Positions 1 through 7,312 of a DNA stretch of 15,033 nt are shown here, one piece after another (position 1 is the stretch's first letter; every line of letters begins with the position of its first letter). Source of the stretch: Alphaproteobacteria bacterium (GTDB taxonomy: Bacteria; Pseudomonadota; Alphaproteobacteria; Sphingomonadales; Sphingomonadaceae). The stretch lies in contig JAGWVG010000012.1 in assembly GCA_018970965.1 (NCBI GenBank), positions 1 to 15,033 on the forward strand. Reading direction: 5' to 3'. A model generated the notes under the pieces. The model was not told where the DNA came from, ran no database searches, and worked only from the letters and a program-made list of their open reading frames with translations. The translations under genes were made by a program, and so were the position numbers.

Positions 1-1
1 C

Positions 2-259
2 GCAGAGCCCCCCTTGCACGTTGTCCATCAGCGCAATGTGCTGACACTGGAAGAAGCCATTGATCGCGTGTCTCGGCTGGTGGGATCATTGGTGGAATGG
101 ACGGCCATCCAACGCTTTCTGCCTGAAAGCGATGACCCACAATTTCGCAAATCGGCTCTCGCCTCTAGCTTTTTGGCGACGTTAGAGCTGGCCCGGCAAG
201 GCAAAATTGCTTTGAAGCAAGATCAGGCCTTTGCCCCGCTATATGTGCGTGCCGCATGA
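2..259 (+). CDS. scpA: ScpA, segregation and condensation protein A (C-terminal part)
   Basis: The gene is cut by the left window edge; about 85 C-terminal residues are present, read in the frame that begins at base 2, with stop TGA at 257-259. ScpA is the kleisin partner of SMC and ScpB; its C-terminal winged-helix region binds the SMC head and helps compact and segregate chromosomes. The visible part has the usual kleisin C-terminal pattern: the segment TLEEAIDRV, then SLVEWTAIQRFLP, then ASSFLATLELARQGKIAL, close to the ScpA pattern in which a hydrophobic F/L-rich helix precedes 'LELxRxG'. It ends with a short LYVRAA tail. The stop overlaps the scpB start (ATGA, 256-259), which supports translational coupling and the family assignment. 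The identification is firm; the N-terminus lies outside the window. Confidence 0.93.
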   Translation, partial: AEPPLHVVHQRNVLTLEEAIDRVSRLVGSLVEWTAIQRFLPESDDPQFRKSALASSFLATLELARQGKIALKQDQAFAPLYVRAA

Positions 260-903
260 CGGAGACTGTCATGACTGACCTTGACCCTGTGGCCGATGCC
301 AGCCGCGCCGTTGAAGCCACGCTGTTTGCCGCAGCAGAACCCCTCTCCGTGCAAGATATCGCAGCATATGTGGGGGAAGAAATTGACATCAAGGCCGCCC
401 TCACATTTTTGCAAGAGCTTTATGCCAGCCGGGGCATCCAATTGGTCGAACGCGGCGGCAAATGGCATTTTCAAACAGCGGGGGATCTTGCGCACATTCT
501 GCGGCGCGAGCGTGAAGAAAACCGCAAACTCAGCCGCGCCGCAATCGAGACGCTGGCAATTATCGCCTATCATGAGCCGGTGAGCCGTGCGGAGATTGAA
601 GCGATTCGCGGCGTCCAGATTTCCAAAGGCACGCTGGATGTGCTGATGGAAGCCGGCTGGGTACGGCCTGCAGGTCGACGTGAAACCCCTGGACGTCCGC
701 TGACCTTTGCCACCACACCCGCTTTCTTGGCGCATTTTGGCCTGATCAGCCGTCGCGACCTGCCGGGCATTGACGATTTGCGCGCTGCCGGATTGTTAGA
801 CCCTATCGATTTGGCCTTTGAAGCGATGGATTTTGAGGCGCGCGCCGACACGGAAACACAAGACGAAATGCCTGACCTAGAAAGCGATGATGAAAACGCT
901 TAA
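256..903 (+). CDS. scpB: ScpB, segregation and condensation protein B
   Basis: This 215-residue protein is the winged-helix dimer that binds ScpA in the SMC-ScpAB condensin. Two winged-helix units are visible: the first around residues 17-85 (VEATLFAAAEPLS, then KWHFQTA) and the second around residues 95-165, with the signature ETLAIIAYHEPVSRAEIE, then GVQISKGTLDVLMEAGW, GRRETPGRP and FLAHFGL. The tail after about residue 185 is strongly acidic (many D and E) and probably disordered. The chosen ATG overlaps the scpA stop as ATGA. A second in-frame ATG at 271 is preceded by GGAGA at 261-265, so a 210-residue product is a real alternative. It lies in the scpA-scpB-tatABC order typical of alphaproteobacteria. 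Confidence 0.95.
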   Translation: MTETVMTDLDPVADASRAVEATLFAAAEPLSVQDIAAYVGEEIDIKAALTFLQELYASRGIQLVERGGKWHFQTAGDLAHILRREREENRKLSRAAIETLAIIAYHEPVSRAEIEAIRGVQISKGTLDVLMEAGWVRPAGRRETPGRPLTFATTPAFLAHFGLISRRDLPGIDDLRAAGLLDPIDLAFEAMDFEARADTETQDEMPDLESDDENA

Positions 904-963
904 ATTGGGTCTGTCCGTCAGCCACTTGCTGAGCTAGAGCTACGGACCTCCAGAGGAGTTTTT

Positions 964-1188
964 ATGGGTAGTTTCAGCATTTGGCATTGGCTGGTCGTTG
1001 GCCTTCTTGTCATGCTCTTGTTCGGCAAGGGCCGGTTTTCGGACATGATGGGCGACGTCGCCAAGGGCATTAAAAGCTTCAAAAAAGGCTTGGCCGAAGA
1101 TGATGAGCCCAAGCCCGCCCCACGCATTGAAGCGCCCACTGCGCAAACCACGATTGAGGCGGAAAAGCACGCTGACAAGCAGGGCTAA
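964..1188 (+). CDS. tatA: TatA, twin-arginine translocase pore-forming subunit
   Basis: This 74-residue protein is the small membrane subunit that oligomerises at the TatBC receptor to let folded proteins cross the inner membrane. It has one N-terminal membrane helix (about residues 5-19, [15 protein letters not shown]), the FGKGR hinge with the conserved Phe-Gly, then the amphipathic helix ([18 protein letters not shown]) and a short charged, Pro/Ala-containing tail. Length and layout are standard. The start is supported by a strong GAGGAG ribosome-binding site at 953-958. The 60-bp gap after scpB shows no obvious promoter. tatB follows after 11 bp, and a small hairpin lies in that junction. 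Confidence 0.95.
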   Translation: MGSFSIWHWLVVGLLVMLLFGKGRFSDMMGDVAKGIKSFKKGLAEDDEPKPAPRIEAPTAQTTIEAEKHADKQG

Positions 1189-1197
1189 ACTCAGCCC
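1182..1197 (+). promoter_or_regulatory. Small hairpin across the tatA stop / tatB start junction
   Basis: GGGCT (1182-1186) and AGCCC (1193-1197) can pair around the 6-base loop AAACTC. The hairpin contains the tatA stop codon (1186-1188) and ends three bases before the tatB ATG at 1200. No Shine-Dalgarno-like sequence stands ahead of tatB, so this structure could limit tatB initiation or make it depend on translation of tatA. The stem is only 5 bp and may be chance. Confidence 0.3.
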
Positions 1198-1199
1198 CG

Positions 1200-1586
1200 A
1201 TGTTTGACGTTGCGCCCAGCGAATTTTTGTTGGTGGCCGTAATCGCGCTGGTCGTGATTGGGCCAAAGGACTTACCGCGCGTGATGCGCGCGGTGGGCCG
1301 CTGGGTGGGCAAAGCGCGCGGCGTTGCCCGGCAATTTCGCGCCGGCTTTGATGAAATGCTGCGCGAATCTGAATTGCGCGAAATGGAAGAAAAATGGCGT
1401 GCAGAAAATGAGCGGATCATGCGCGAACACCCTGCCATCACTCCGCCCATGACACCAACGCCGATTGAATCTTCCGCCCCCTCTGCCCCCGATGCGCCTG
1501 CTGCCACGCCCCAAGCCGACCCTGCGGCAGAGCCTGGCCAAGCGCCCGCGCCACCCGTTGACGATGCGCAAGGCAAGTTGCTGTGA
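1200..1586 (+). CDS. tatB: TatB, twin-arginine translocase receptor subunit
   Basis: This 128-residue protein, with TatC, forms the receptor that binds twin-arginine signal peptides. The N-terminus MFDVAPSEFLLV matches the TatB pattern (MFDxxxxELLL). A single membrane helix spans about residues 7-20, followed by the conserved hinge GPKDLP (residues 21-26). An amphipathic, Arg/Glu-rich helix follows to about residue 75. The last 45 residues are Pro/Ala-rich, low in complexity and likely disordered, as is common in alphaproteobacterial TatB. No clear ribosome-binding site precedes the ATG, so coupling to tatA is likely. The stop TGA overlaps the tatC GTG start (1583-1586). Confidence 0.95.
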   Translation: MFDVAPSEFLLVAVIALVVIGPKDLPRVMRAVGRWVGKARGVARQFRAGFDEMLRESELREMEEKWRAENERIMREHPAITPPMTPTPIESSAPSAPDAPAATPQADPAAEPGQAPAPPVDDAQGKLL

Positions 1587-2356
1587 TTAAAGATATTGAT
1601 GAGACAAAAATGCCGCTGCTCGATCATCTGATTGAGCTGCGCCGCCGCTTATTGTGGAGCGTGGTGGCGTTGGCGGCAGCCTTCTTCTTCTGCCTTTATT
1701 TTGCGCGCGACATTTTCGCTTTTTTGGCGCAGCCGCTGCTTAAAGCCGGCCAAGGCAAGATTATTTACACCGATATTTTCGAAGCCTTTTTCGTCGAAAT
1801 TAAAGTGGCCTTTTTTGCGGCCACAATGCTCGCCTTTCCCGTTATCGCAACGCAAATCTGGCGTTTTGTAGCCCCCGGCCTCTACGCCAATGAGAAAAAG
1901 GCTTTTCTGCCCTTTCTGCTGATGACGCCCGTTCTTTTCACAGCCGGTGCCGCCATGGCCTATTATATTGCAATGCCGGTTGCGCTTAAGTTCCTGCTTG
2001 GATTTTCAGGCAATGTTGGCGGTATCCAGCAAGAAGCGCTGCCGGGTGTTGGCAATTATTTGGGCTTTGTGACCAAATTTCTCTTCGGCTTTGGCGTTGC
2101 GTTTCTGTTGCCCGTTTTGCTGATGCTGTTGGAACGTGCGGGCATTGTAACCTTGGCGCAGTTGCGTGCCGGGCGGCGTTATGCCGTGGTGGCCATTGCG
2201 GCTGTCGCCGCTGTGCTGACACCGCCCGACATCATGTCGCAAATTCTGCTGCTGGTGCCGATGTACCTGCTGTATGAGCTGGCGATTATCGCCATCCGCT
2301 TGACCAGCCAGGCACCTGTCGAGACAGAAGCTGCAGACGCAACTGCTGCGGATTAG
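1583..2356 (+). CDS. tatC: TatC, twin-arginine translocase subunit
   Basis: This 257-residue polytopic inner-membrane protein is the core signal-peptide receptor of the Tat system. Conserved landmarks: the cytoplasmic N-terminal DHLIELRRRLL (residues 14-24), then six hydrophobic segments, the FVAPGLYANEKK loop (P-G-L-Y-x-x-E) and the LTPPDIMSQ loop before the last two helices. The start is GTG at 1583, overlapping the tatB stop by 4 bp. An ATG ten codons later (1610) is possible, but the overlap favours the GTG. The tail is short and Ala/Glu-rich. The last bases overlap the convergent small lipoprotein gene, whose stop codon complement is at 2353-2355, so transcripts from both sides meet with no evident terminator. 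Confidence 0.97.
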   Translation: MIKDIDETKMPLLDHLIELRRRLLWSVVALAAAFFFCLYFARDIFAFLAQPLLKAGQGKIIYTDIFEAFFVEIKVAFFAATMLAFPVIATQIWRFVAPGLYANEKKAFLPFLLMTPVLFTAGAAMAYYIAMPVALKFLLGFSGNVGGIQQEALPGVGNYLGFVTKFLFGFGVAFLLPVLLMLLERAGIVTLAQLRAGRRYAVVAIAAVAAVLTPPDIMSQILLLVPMYLLYELAIIAIRLTSQAPVETEAADATAAD

Positions 2357-2481
2357 TGGATAATTTTATCCCCCGCTTCGCCAACGGACTCAATATCGCG
2401 GCCAAGGCCTTTGACAGTGTTGCAGGCGCTTAACGTGAGCATGGCGCCTGCCAGCAAGAGCAAGGTGAAACTCCGGATCAT
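2353..2481 (-). CDS. Entericidin-like small lipoprotein
   Basis: This 42-residue protein is encoded between tatC and glnE on the opposite strand. It starts MIRSFTLLLLAGAMLTLSAC, an ideal lipoprotein signal peptide ending in the lipobox L-S-A-C with Cys20 as the lipidation site. The mature part begins NTVKGLGRDIESVGEAGDKI, which matches the entericidin A/B pattern (CNTVxGxGxDIxxxGxxI). A strong ribosome-binding site AAGGAGA (complement of 2489-2495) lies 7 bases before the ATG. In enterobacteria EcnA/EcnB are described as an antidote/toxin pair of small envelope lipoproteins; single copies are common in alphaproteobacteria and their role there is unclear. No second copy is seen here. The family call is confident; the toxin/antidote role is not shown. 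Confidence 0.9.
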   Translation of the reverse strand: MIRSFTLLLLAGAMLTLSACNTVKGLGRDIESVGEAGDKIIH

Positions 2482-2520
2482 CTTTCGGTCTCCTTATGTC
2501 TTTCCTGTTGGCTCCCAAAG

Positions 2521-2549
2521 GTTAAAATGCCGATTATGTCTGTCGCCAA
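2521..2549 (-). promoter_or_regulatory. Candidate promoter for the entericidin-like gene
   Basis: Read on the minus strand, TTGGCG (complement of 2544-2549) and TTTAAC (complement of 2521-2526) match the -35 and -10 consensus at 4 of 6 positions each, with a 17-base spacer. Transcription would start near 2514, about 33 bases before the ATG at 2481. The element lies across the glnE start codon. It is a reading by eye only; sphingomonad promoters often depart from the E. coli consensus. Confidence 0.3.
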
Positions 2550-5226
2550 GCTGAACAACGCGCTCGACCGGGCCGATCGTTATGCACCGCACCTCCGGTT
2601 GTTGATGCAGCGGCACCCCCAAGTGCGCGACCATTTGGCAGCAGGAAATTTGGATGCGGCATTGGCCTGCCACACCCGAGCCGCAGATGCAGATAAGCCT
2701 GTGGGTGAGGCGCTGCGTGATGCCAAAGGCGCTTTGGCACTGGCTGTGGCGATTGGCGATCTTGCGGGGCTTTTGCCGCTCGAGCAGGTGACAGGGCTTT
2801 TATCTGACTTCGCCGACTTAGCGTTAGACCGCGCAATCAAATGTGCGATCACTGAATATCGCCCCGGCGCCGACCCGATTGGGCTGGCCGCCATTGCGCT
2901 TGGCAAACATGGCAGCCGCGAGCTGAATTATTCTTCCGATATTGATCCCATCCTCATTTTTGAACCGCGCGCTTTGCCCTGCCGCGACCGTGATGAACCC
3001 GTTGAGGCCGCTGTGCGCATTGGCCGGCGCGTGGTGGAATTGATGCAGGCGCGTACAGAGCATGGATATGTCTTTCGCATTGATTTGCGGCTGCGGCCCA
3101 CGCCCGAAGTCACGCCCATCGTCATGCCCGTTGAGGCGGCGATCAGCTATTATGAATCACAAGCCTTAGCATGGGAGCGCGCCGCCTTCATTCGCGCACG
3201 CGCCTGTGCGGGGGATGCCAGCCTTGGCCAATATTTTACGCAAGCCCTGCGGCCCTTTGTGTGGCGGCGCGGGCTGGATTTTGGAGCGATTCGCGAGATT
3301 CGATCCATCTCGCACCGCATTCGCGATCATTACGCACAAGGCCAAGCCTTCGGCCCCGGCTTTGATTTAAAGCGCGGGCGTGGTGGCATTCGGGAATGTG
3401 AATTTTTCGCCCAAATCCATCAACTCATTCATGGCGGCCGCGATCCTGCCCTGCGCGTTCCAGCGACCATGGAGGCATTGGACGCACTGGCCTTGGCGGG
3501 CCATATTCAGGTCGAAGAGGCAACGACCTTGAGTGAGGCCTATCGGCTTTATCGGCGGATTGAGCATCGGCTGCAGATGGTGGACGATCAGCAAACTCAC
3601 AGCCTGCCAAAGCACGAAGATGCACTTGATACCGTGGCCGCGCTGGATGGCGCGGGTGACGGGGCGGCTCTGCTCGAAATGCTTCGGCCTCATATTATGG
3701 CCGTAAGTGCGCTCTATGATGGGCTGGATGGGGCCGCCCAATCTGCCCTGCCCCAGCAGGAAGAGGGGCTGGATATCGCCTTGCGTGCAGCCGGCTTTTC
3801 TGACCCCGCCCCCGCACGCCAACGCATCCAACATTGGCGGTCGGGCACTGTGCGTGCTGTGCGCACCCCGGCGGCGCGCGAAGCCCTTGAATCGGTTTTG
3901 CCCAAGTTGATTGAAGGCTTGGGCCATGCGCCGGATCCGCTTCTGGCCATCAATCAATTTTCGACCATTGTTGAACGCTTACCAAGTGCGATTAACCTGT
4001 TCCGTCTGCTGGAAGCCCGGCCTGGATTGCTGGCGATGTTGGCTGATATTTTGTGTCATGCGCCAACATTGGCCGAACAACTGGGCCAGCGCCCCGCCAT
4101 GCTTGATCGGCTGATTGATGCCTCGGCCTTTGATCCACCGGGCAGCGTAGAGGACATTGCCGGACAGTTGCGTGGTGGCGAAACGCTGGAGGATCAGCTG
4201 GATCATGTCCGCCGACTGGTCGGGGAAATGCGCTTTGCACTGGGCGTGCAATTGGTCAGCGGCGCGCGCGATCCGTTAGATGTGGCAAGTGGCTATGCCC
4301 GCATTGCCGAGGCAGCGATTCAGGTCGTCACTGATGCAACCTTGGCCGAATATGAGCGGAGCCACGGCAAAATACCGGACGGCGAGCTGGTAATTCTTGC
4401 TTTGGGGCGGATGGGGGGTGCCGAACTGACCCACGCCTCTGACCTTGACCTTATCTATCTGTTTACGGGCGATTTTACGCGCGAATCCGATGGCGCAAAA
4501 CCCCTAGGGGCGGTCCATTATTTCAATCGGTTAAGCCAGCGTGTGACCAATGGCTTGTCCGTCGCGACAGCGGCTGGCCCGCTTTACGACATTGATACAC
4601 GGCTACGTCCCTCAGGCAGTGATGGGCCGCTTGCCGTCTCGCTGGACGGGTTTGCCCGCTATCAAAGCGAAGAGGCATGGACCTGGGAGCATATGGCGCT
4701 GACGCGCGCACGACCCGTTTATGGCTCCCCCAAGGCGCGCGCCGCAACACAAGCCATCATCGATGATGTTTTACGGCGGCCACGCGACACCGCCCGCCTC
4801 ATTGCTGATGCAGCCAAGATGCGCGCGGATATGGCCACACATAAACCCCCAAAGGGGCCGCTGGATGTAAAGCTGGCGTCGGGCGGATTGGTGGATTTGG
4901 AATTTTTAACGCATGTCACCCAATTGCGGACTGGCGCGGGGCTAACGCCCATTTTGGCGGAAGCAATTTCTGATCTTGCCGCAAAGGGCTTTGTAAGCAG
5001 CGATATGCCTGCCGCCCATGCGCTGTTAACGCGCATGCTTGTCGCGGTTCGGCTTATGGCGCCCAGCCTTGCCGAACCCCCGTTGACCACCCGGCCTGTA
5101 ATTGCCCGTGCCTGTGGCCTTGCCGATTGGGATAGCCTGCTTGCAGAGCTGGCACGAACACGGCAAAGCGTGGCGCGAGAGTGGGGGCGTATTTCAACCA
5201 CTGGGGACGAATATCATGCTGAATGA
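2527..5226 (+). CDS. glnE: GlnE, bifunctional glutamine synthetase adenylyltransferase / adenylyl-removing enzyme
   Basis: This 899-residue protein switches glutamine synthetase off by adenylylation and on again by phosphorolytic deadenylylation, in response to PII proteins and glutamine. It has two nucleotidyltransferase halves. The N-terminal (adenylyl-removing) half carries GKHGSRELNYSSDIDPI with Asp138 and Asp140; the C-terminal (adenylylating) half carries GRMGGAELTHASDLDLIYLF with Asp639 and Asp641. Both Asp-x-Asp metal sites are intact. RIDLRLRP (N half) and DTRLRPSGSDGPL (C half) are the matching conserved strands. It is somewhat shorter than the E. coli enzyme (946 residues), mostly at the N-terminus. 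AAAGG at 2517-2521 supports the ATG at 2527; ATG at 2536 is a weaker choice. The end overlaps bcp by 11 bp. Confidence 0.97.
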   Translation: MPIMSVAKLNNALDRADRYAPHLRLLMQRHPQVRDHLAAGNLDAALACHTRAADADKPVGEALRDAKGALALAVAIGDLAGLLPLEQVTGLLSDFADLALDRAIKCAITEYRPGADPIGLAAIALGKHGSRELNYSSDIDPILIFEPRALPCRDRDEPVEAAVRIGRRVVELMQARTEHGYVFRIDLRLRPTPEVTPIVMPVEAAISYYESQALAWERAAFIRARACAGDASLGQYFTQALRPFVWRRGLDFGAIREIRSISHRIRDHYAQGQAFGPGFDLKRGRGGIRECEFFAQIHQLIHGGRDPALRVPATMEALDALALAGHIQVEEATTLSEAYRLYRRIEHRLQMVDDQQTHSLPKHEDALDTVAALDGAGDGAALLEMLRPHIMAVSALYDGLDGAAQSALPQQEEGLDIALRAAGFSDPAPARQRIQHWRSGTVRAVRTPAAREALESVLPKLIEGLGHAPDPLLAINQFSTIVERLPSAINLFRLLEARPGLLAMLADILCHAPTLAEQLGQRPAMLDRLIDASAFDPPGSVEDIAGQLRGGETLEDQLDHVRRLVGEMRFALGVQLVSGARDPLDVASGYARIAEAAIQVVTDATLAEYERSHGKIPDGELVILALGRMGGAELTHASDLDLIYLFTGDFTRESDGAKPLGAVHYFNRLSQRVTNGLSVATAAGPLYDIDTRLRPSGSDGPLAVSLDGFARYQSEEAWTWEHMALTRARPVYGSPKARAATQAIIDDVLRRPRDTARLIADAAKMRADMATHKPPKGPLDVKLASGGLVDLEFLTHVTQLRTGAGLTPILAEAISDLAAKGFVSSDMPAAHALLTRMLVAVRLMAPSLAEPPLTTRPVIARACGLADWDSLLAELARTRQSVAREWGRISTTGDEYHAE

Positions 5227-5674
5227 AGGCGACAGCGCGCCAGATGCGCGCTTTGCAACGGCCGATGGCCACGCATCTGTGAAAGACTATGCCGGGCGCA
5301 AGCTGATCCTCTATTTTTACCCGAAGGATGACACGTCAGGCTGCACCAAGGAGGCGCAAGAATTTTCAGCACTGGCTGACGCGTTTGCCGCTGCAGGCGC
5401 AGTCGTTGTCGGCGTGTCGAAAGACAGCTTGGCCGCGCATGCCAAATTCCAGACCAAATATGACCTGAAGGTGCAATTGGGCAGCGACGCCGAGGGCGGC
5501 GTGTGCGAGGCCTTTGGCACTTGGGTCGAAAAATCCATGTATGGCCGGACCTATATGGGGATTGAACGATCCACCTTCCTGATCGACACGACAGGCAAGA
5601 TCGCCAAAATTTGGCGCAAGGTGAAAGTCGCGGGCCATGCCCAAGCCGTGCTGGAGGCAACAAAGGCTCTCTAA
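5216..5674 (+). CDS. bcp: Peroxiredoxin of the Bcp/PrxQ type
   Basis: This 152-residue thiol peroxidase reduces hydrogen peroxide and organic hydroperoxides, usually with thioredoxin as electron donor, in the cytoplasm. The active-site segment PKDDTSGCTKEAQEF places the peroxidatic cysteine at Cys43. The position five residues on, which is Cys in E. coli Bcp (C45/C50), is Gln48 here. The only other cysteine is Cys97, in VCEAFGTWVEKSMYG. The C-terminal GIERSTFLID strand is typical. The frame is open further upstream inside glnE, but the ATG at 5216 gives a normal N-terminus (MLNEGDSAPDARF) and has GGGGA at 5203-5207, 8 bases ahead. It overlaps the glnE end by 11 bp and shares one base with the next start (TAATG). 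Confidence 0.95.
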   Translation: MLNEGDSAPDARFATADGHASVKDYAGRKLILYFYPKDDTSGCTKEAQEFSALADAFAAAGAVVVGVSKDSLAAHAKFQTKYDLKVQLGSDAEGGVCEAFGTWVEKSMYGRTYMGIERSTFLIDTTGKIAKIWRKVKVAGHAQAVLEATKAL

Positions 5675-6423
5675 TGCCGAGTGCGACTGCAGCCTTCATT
5701 ATCGCCACTGCCTTTTTGACTGCCGCGCTTTCGGGCGTGTTTGGCATGGCAGGTGGACTGGTGCTGATGGGGGCTTTGGCGCTAGTATTGCCCGTTGCCG
5801 CTGCCTTTGTGACGCATGGGATATTGCAGCTGGTCGCCAATGGCTGGCGCGCGGTGTTGCATCGTCAGCATATTCACTGGCCGATTTTGTTGAATTACAT
5901 CATTGCCTCGGCACTGGCGGGCGGCCTTTTGAGCTTCATCGCCTTTACGCCGTCGCAGCCTTTGGTGTTTCTGTTGCTGGGGCTGGTGCCGCTGCTGGTC
6001 TGGCTGCCGAAGGAAAAATTGCAGCTTGATGCCGCCAAAACGCCGCACGCATTAATTTCTGGATTTCTGGTCACAAGCCTCAATTTGACCGCAGGCGTTG
6101 CCGGCCCGCTGCTGGATATCTTCTTCGTTCGGACGGCTTTGACGCGCCACCAGATTGTTGCAACCAAGGCGGCAACACAGGTGTTCAGCCATTTGGCGAA
6201 GATTTTGGTCTATGGCGCGCCCCTAATTGTGGCGGGCGACACGGCAAGCTTGCCCCCCTTGTGGCTTTTCGGGGTTGCGATCCCATTATCTATGGCCGGC
6301 ACCGCGGCAGGCGGCTGGGTGCTGGACCGGATGAGTGATGTCAATTTCAAGCGGTGGACCGCGTGGATTGTGACCGCCATCGGCGTCTTTTATCTGACCA
6401 AGGCAGCGCATCTCTGGTCATGA
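5674..6423 (+). CDS. TauE/SafE-family (TSUP) membrane permease
   Basis: This 249-residue, very hydrophobic protein has about seven to eight predicted membrane segments. The N-terminal segment contains SGVFGMAGGLVLMGAL, the Gly-rich pattern of the TauE/SafE/TSUP family (SxxxGxxGGxxL). A second repeat-like Gly/Pro-containing segment is SLNLTAGVAGPLLDIFF near residue 140, consistent with the family's two-repeat build. Members export or import sulfite, organosulfonates and other small anions; the substrate cannot be told from sequence. The start ATG at 5674 shares a base with the bcp stop, and AAAGG at 5662-5666 precedes it. The stop overlaps the next ATG (ATGA, 6420-6423). The location after a peroxiredoxin hints at sulfur or redox work but does not prove it. 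Confidence 0.82.
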   Translation: MPSATAAFIIATAFLTAALSGVFGMAGGLVLMGALALVLPVAAAFVTHGILQLVANGWRAVLHRQHIHWPILLNYIIASALAGGLLSFIAFTPSQPLVFLLLGLVPLLVWLPKEKLQLDAAKTPHALISGFLVTSLNLTAGVAGPLLDIFFVRTALTRHQIVATKAATQVFSHLAKILVYGAPLIVAGDTASLPPLWLFGVAIPLSMAGTAAGGWVLDRMSDVNFKRWTAWIVTAIGVFYLTKAAHLWS

Positions 6424-7211
6424 CGACAGTTGCTCGGGCAATTCGCACCGTCTTAGAGGCGGATGTTCCGCGCGATAAAGTTATGCGCGCCCGACACGTT
6501 GCCCGGCATTGGCGGCTGGGCCGGCTTGCGCATGAATTTGATGTGCCAATGCCTGTCCGACCCGCGCGGCCCGCGGCACCCGCATTACTCCCCCCAGCTC
6601 AGATGCCCGCCCGCCGCCGCGCGGGCTCCCTCGCTGGGCGGATCGCCATGCTCCACGCTTTTGCGCATATCGAATTTTCGGCCATAGATTTGGCCTTCGA
6701 CATGGCGGGCCGCTTTGGCGCGGATATGCCACGCGATTTCATTGATGATTGGCTGTCGGTCGGCGCTGACGAAGCCATGCATTTCATGTTGCTTGAACGC
6801 CGCCTTCACCACTTTGGCAGCCATTATGGCGCGCTGCCCGCACATGACGGACTGTGGGAATCTGCCGCTGAAACTTCAGCCGATGTCTTGGCGCGACTTG
6901 CCATTGTGCCCATGGTTTTGGAAGCGCGCGGGCTAGATGTCAGCCCGGCGACCATTGATCGGCTGGCCGCCATGGGAGATGCCAAAAGCGCCGCAATTCT
7001 GACGCGCATCTATACCGATGAGATCCGCCATGTCGGCTTTGGCTCAAAATGGTTTCAGCACATCGCCGACTCACAAGGCCTCGTTCCGAATCTGCATTGG
7101 CAAAGCCTCGTCAAACGGCATTTTCGGGGCGCTCTTAAGCCCCCATTTAACGACTCGGCGCGGATGAATGCCGGTTTAACGCGCGATTATTACGCTGCGC
7201 TTGCACGCTGA
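6420..7211 (+). CDS. DUF455 ferritin-like di-iron protein
   Basis: This 263-residue protein is recognisable as DUF455, a ferritin-like four-helix-bundle family distantly related to tRNA hydroxylase MiaE. Likely iron ligands are all present and ordered as in di-iron carboxylate proteins: Glu85 (in HAFAHIEFSAIDL), Glu118-x-x-His121 (DEAMHF), Glu168 (LEARGLDV) and Glu201-x-x-His204 (DEIRHVGFG). The N-terminal 70 residues are Arg/Pro/Ala-rich. No signal peptide or membrane segment is seen, so it should be cytoplasmic. The biochemical role of DUF455 is, as far as I know, not established. The ATG at 6420 overlaps the permease stop, marking it as the last gene of the glnE-bcp-permease run. The following 101 bp separate it from the next gene. 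Confidence 0.88.
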   Translation: MTTVARAIRTVLEADVPRDKVMRARHVARHWRLGRLAHEFDVPMPVRPARPAAPALLPPAQMPARRRAGSLAGRIAMLHAFAHIEFSAIDLAFDMAGRFGADMPRDFIDDWLSVGADEAMHFMLLERRLHHFGSHYGALPAHDGLWESAAETSADVLARLAIVPMVLEARGLDVSPATIDRLAAMGDAKSAAILTRIYTDEIRHVGFGSKWFQHIADSQGLVPNLHWQSLVKRHFRGALKPPFNDSARMNAGLTRDYYAALAR

Positions 7212-7312
7212 GGCGGCATTAAGCATGGACGCTAACGCAAATACGCCAAGGTGACGCGGCCGCTTTTGGGTAGCGTTCTTTGGGGTTCAGAGAGAGTTTT
7301 GGGGGTTTCAAC

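Noticed and set aside
223..735. Long minus-strand open frame opposite scpB.
   Set aside because: It is a shadow of scpB; its translation has no recognisable domain and the plus-strand protein is a clear family match.
2411..2416. Perfect TTGACA on the plus strand, a possible -35 for glnE.
   Set aside because: No -10-like hexamer follows at 16-18 bases (TAACGT is only 14 bases away), and the bases are accounted for by codons of the minus-strand lipoprotein.
3367..3957. A 196-codon minus-strand open frame inside glnE.
   Set aside because: It overlaps a conserved stretch of glnE, has no ribosome-binding site or family pattern, and is best explained as a shadow.
7229..7276. ACGCTA and TAGCGT inverted repeat in the leader of the M23 gene.
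   Set aside because: The six-base arms are 36 bases apart with no further pairing; likely chance.
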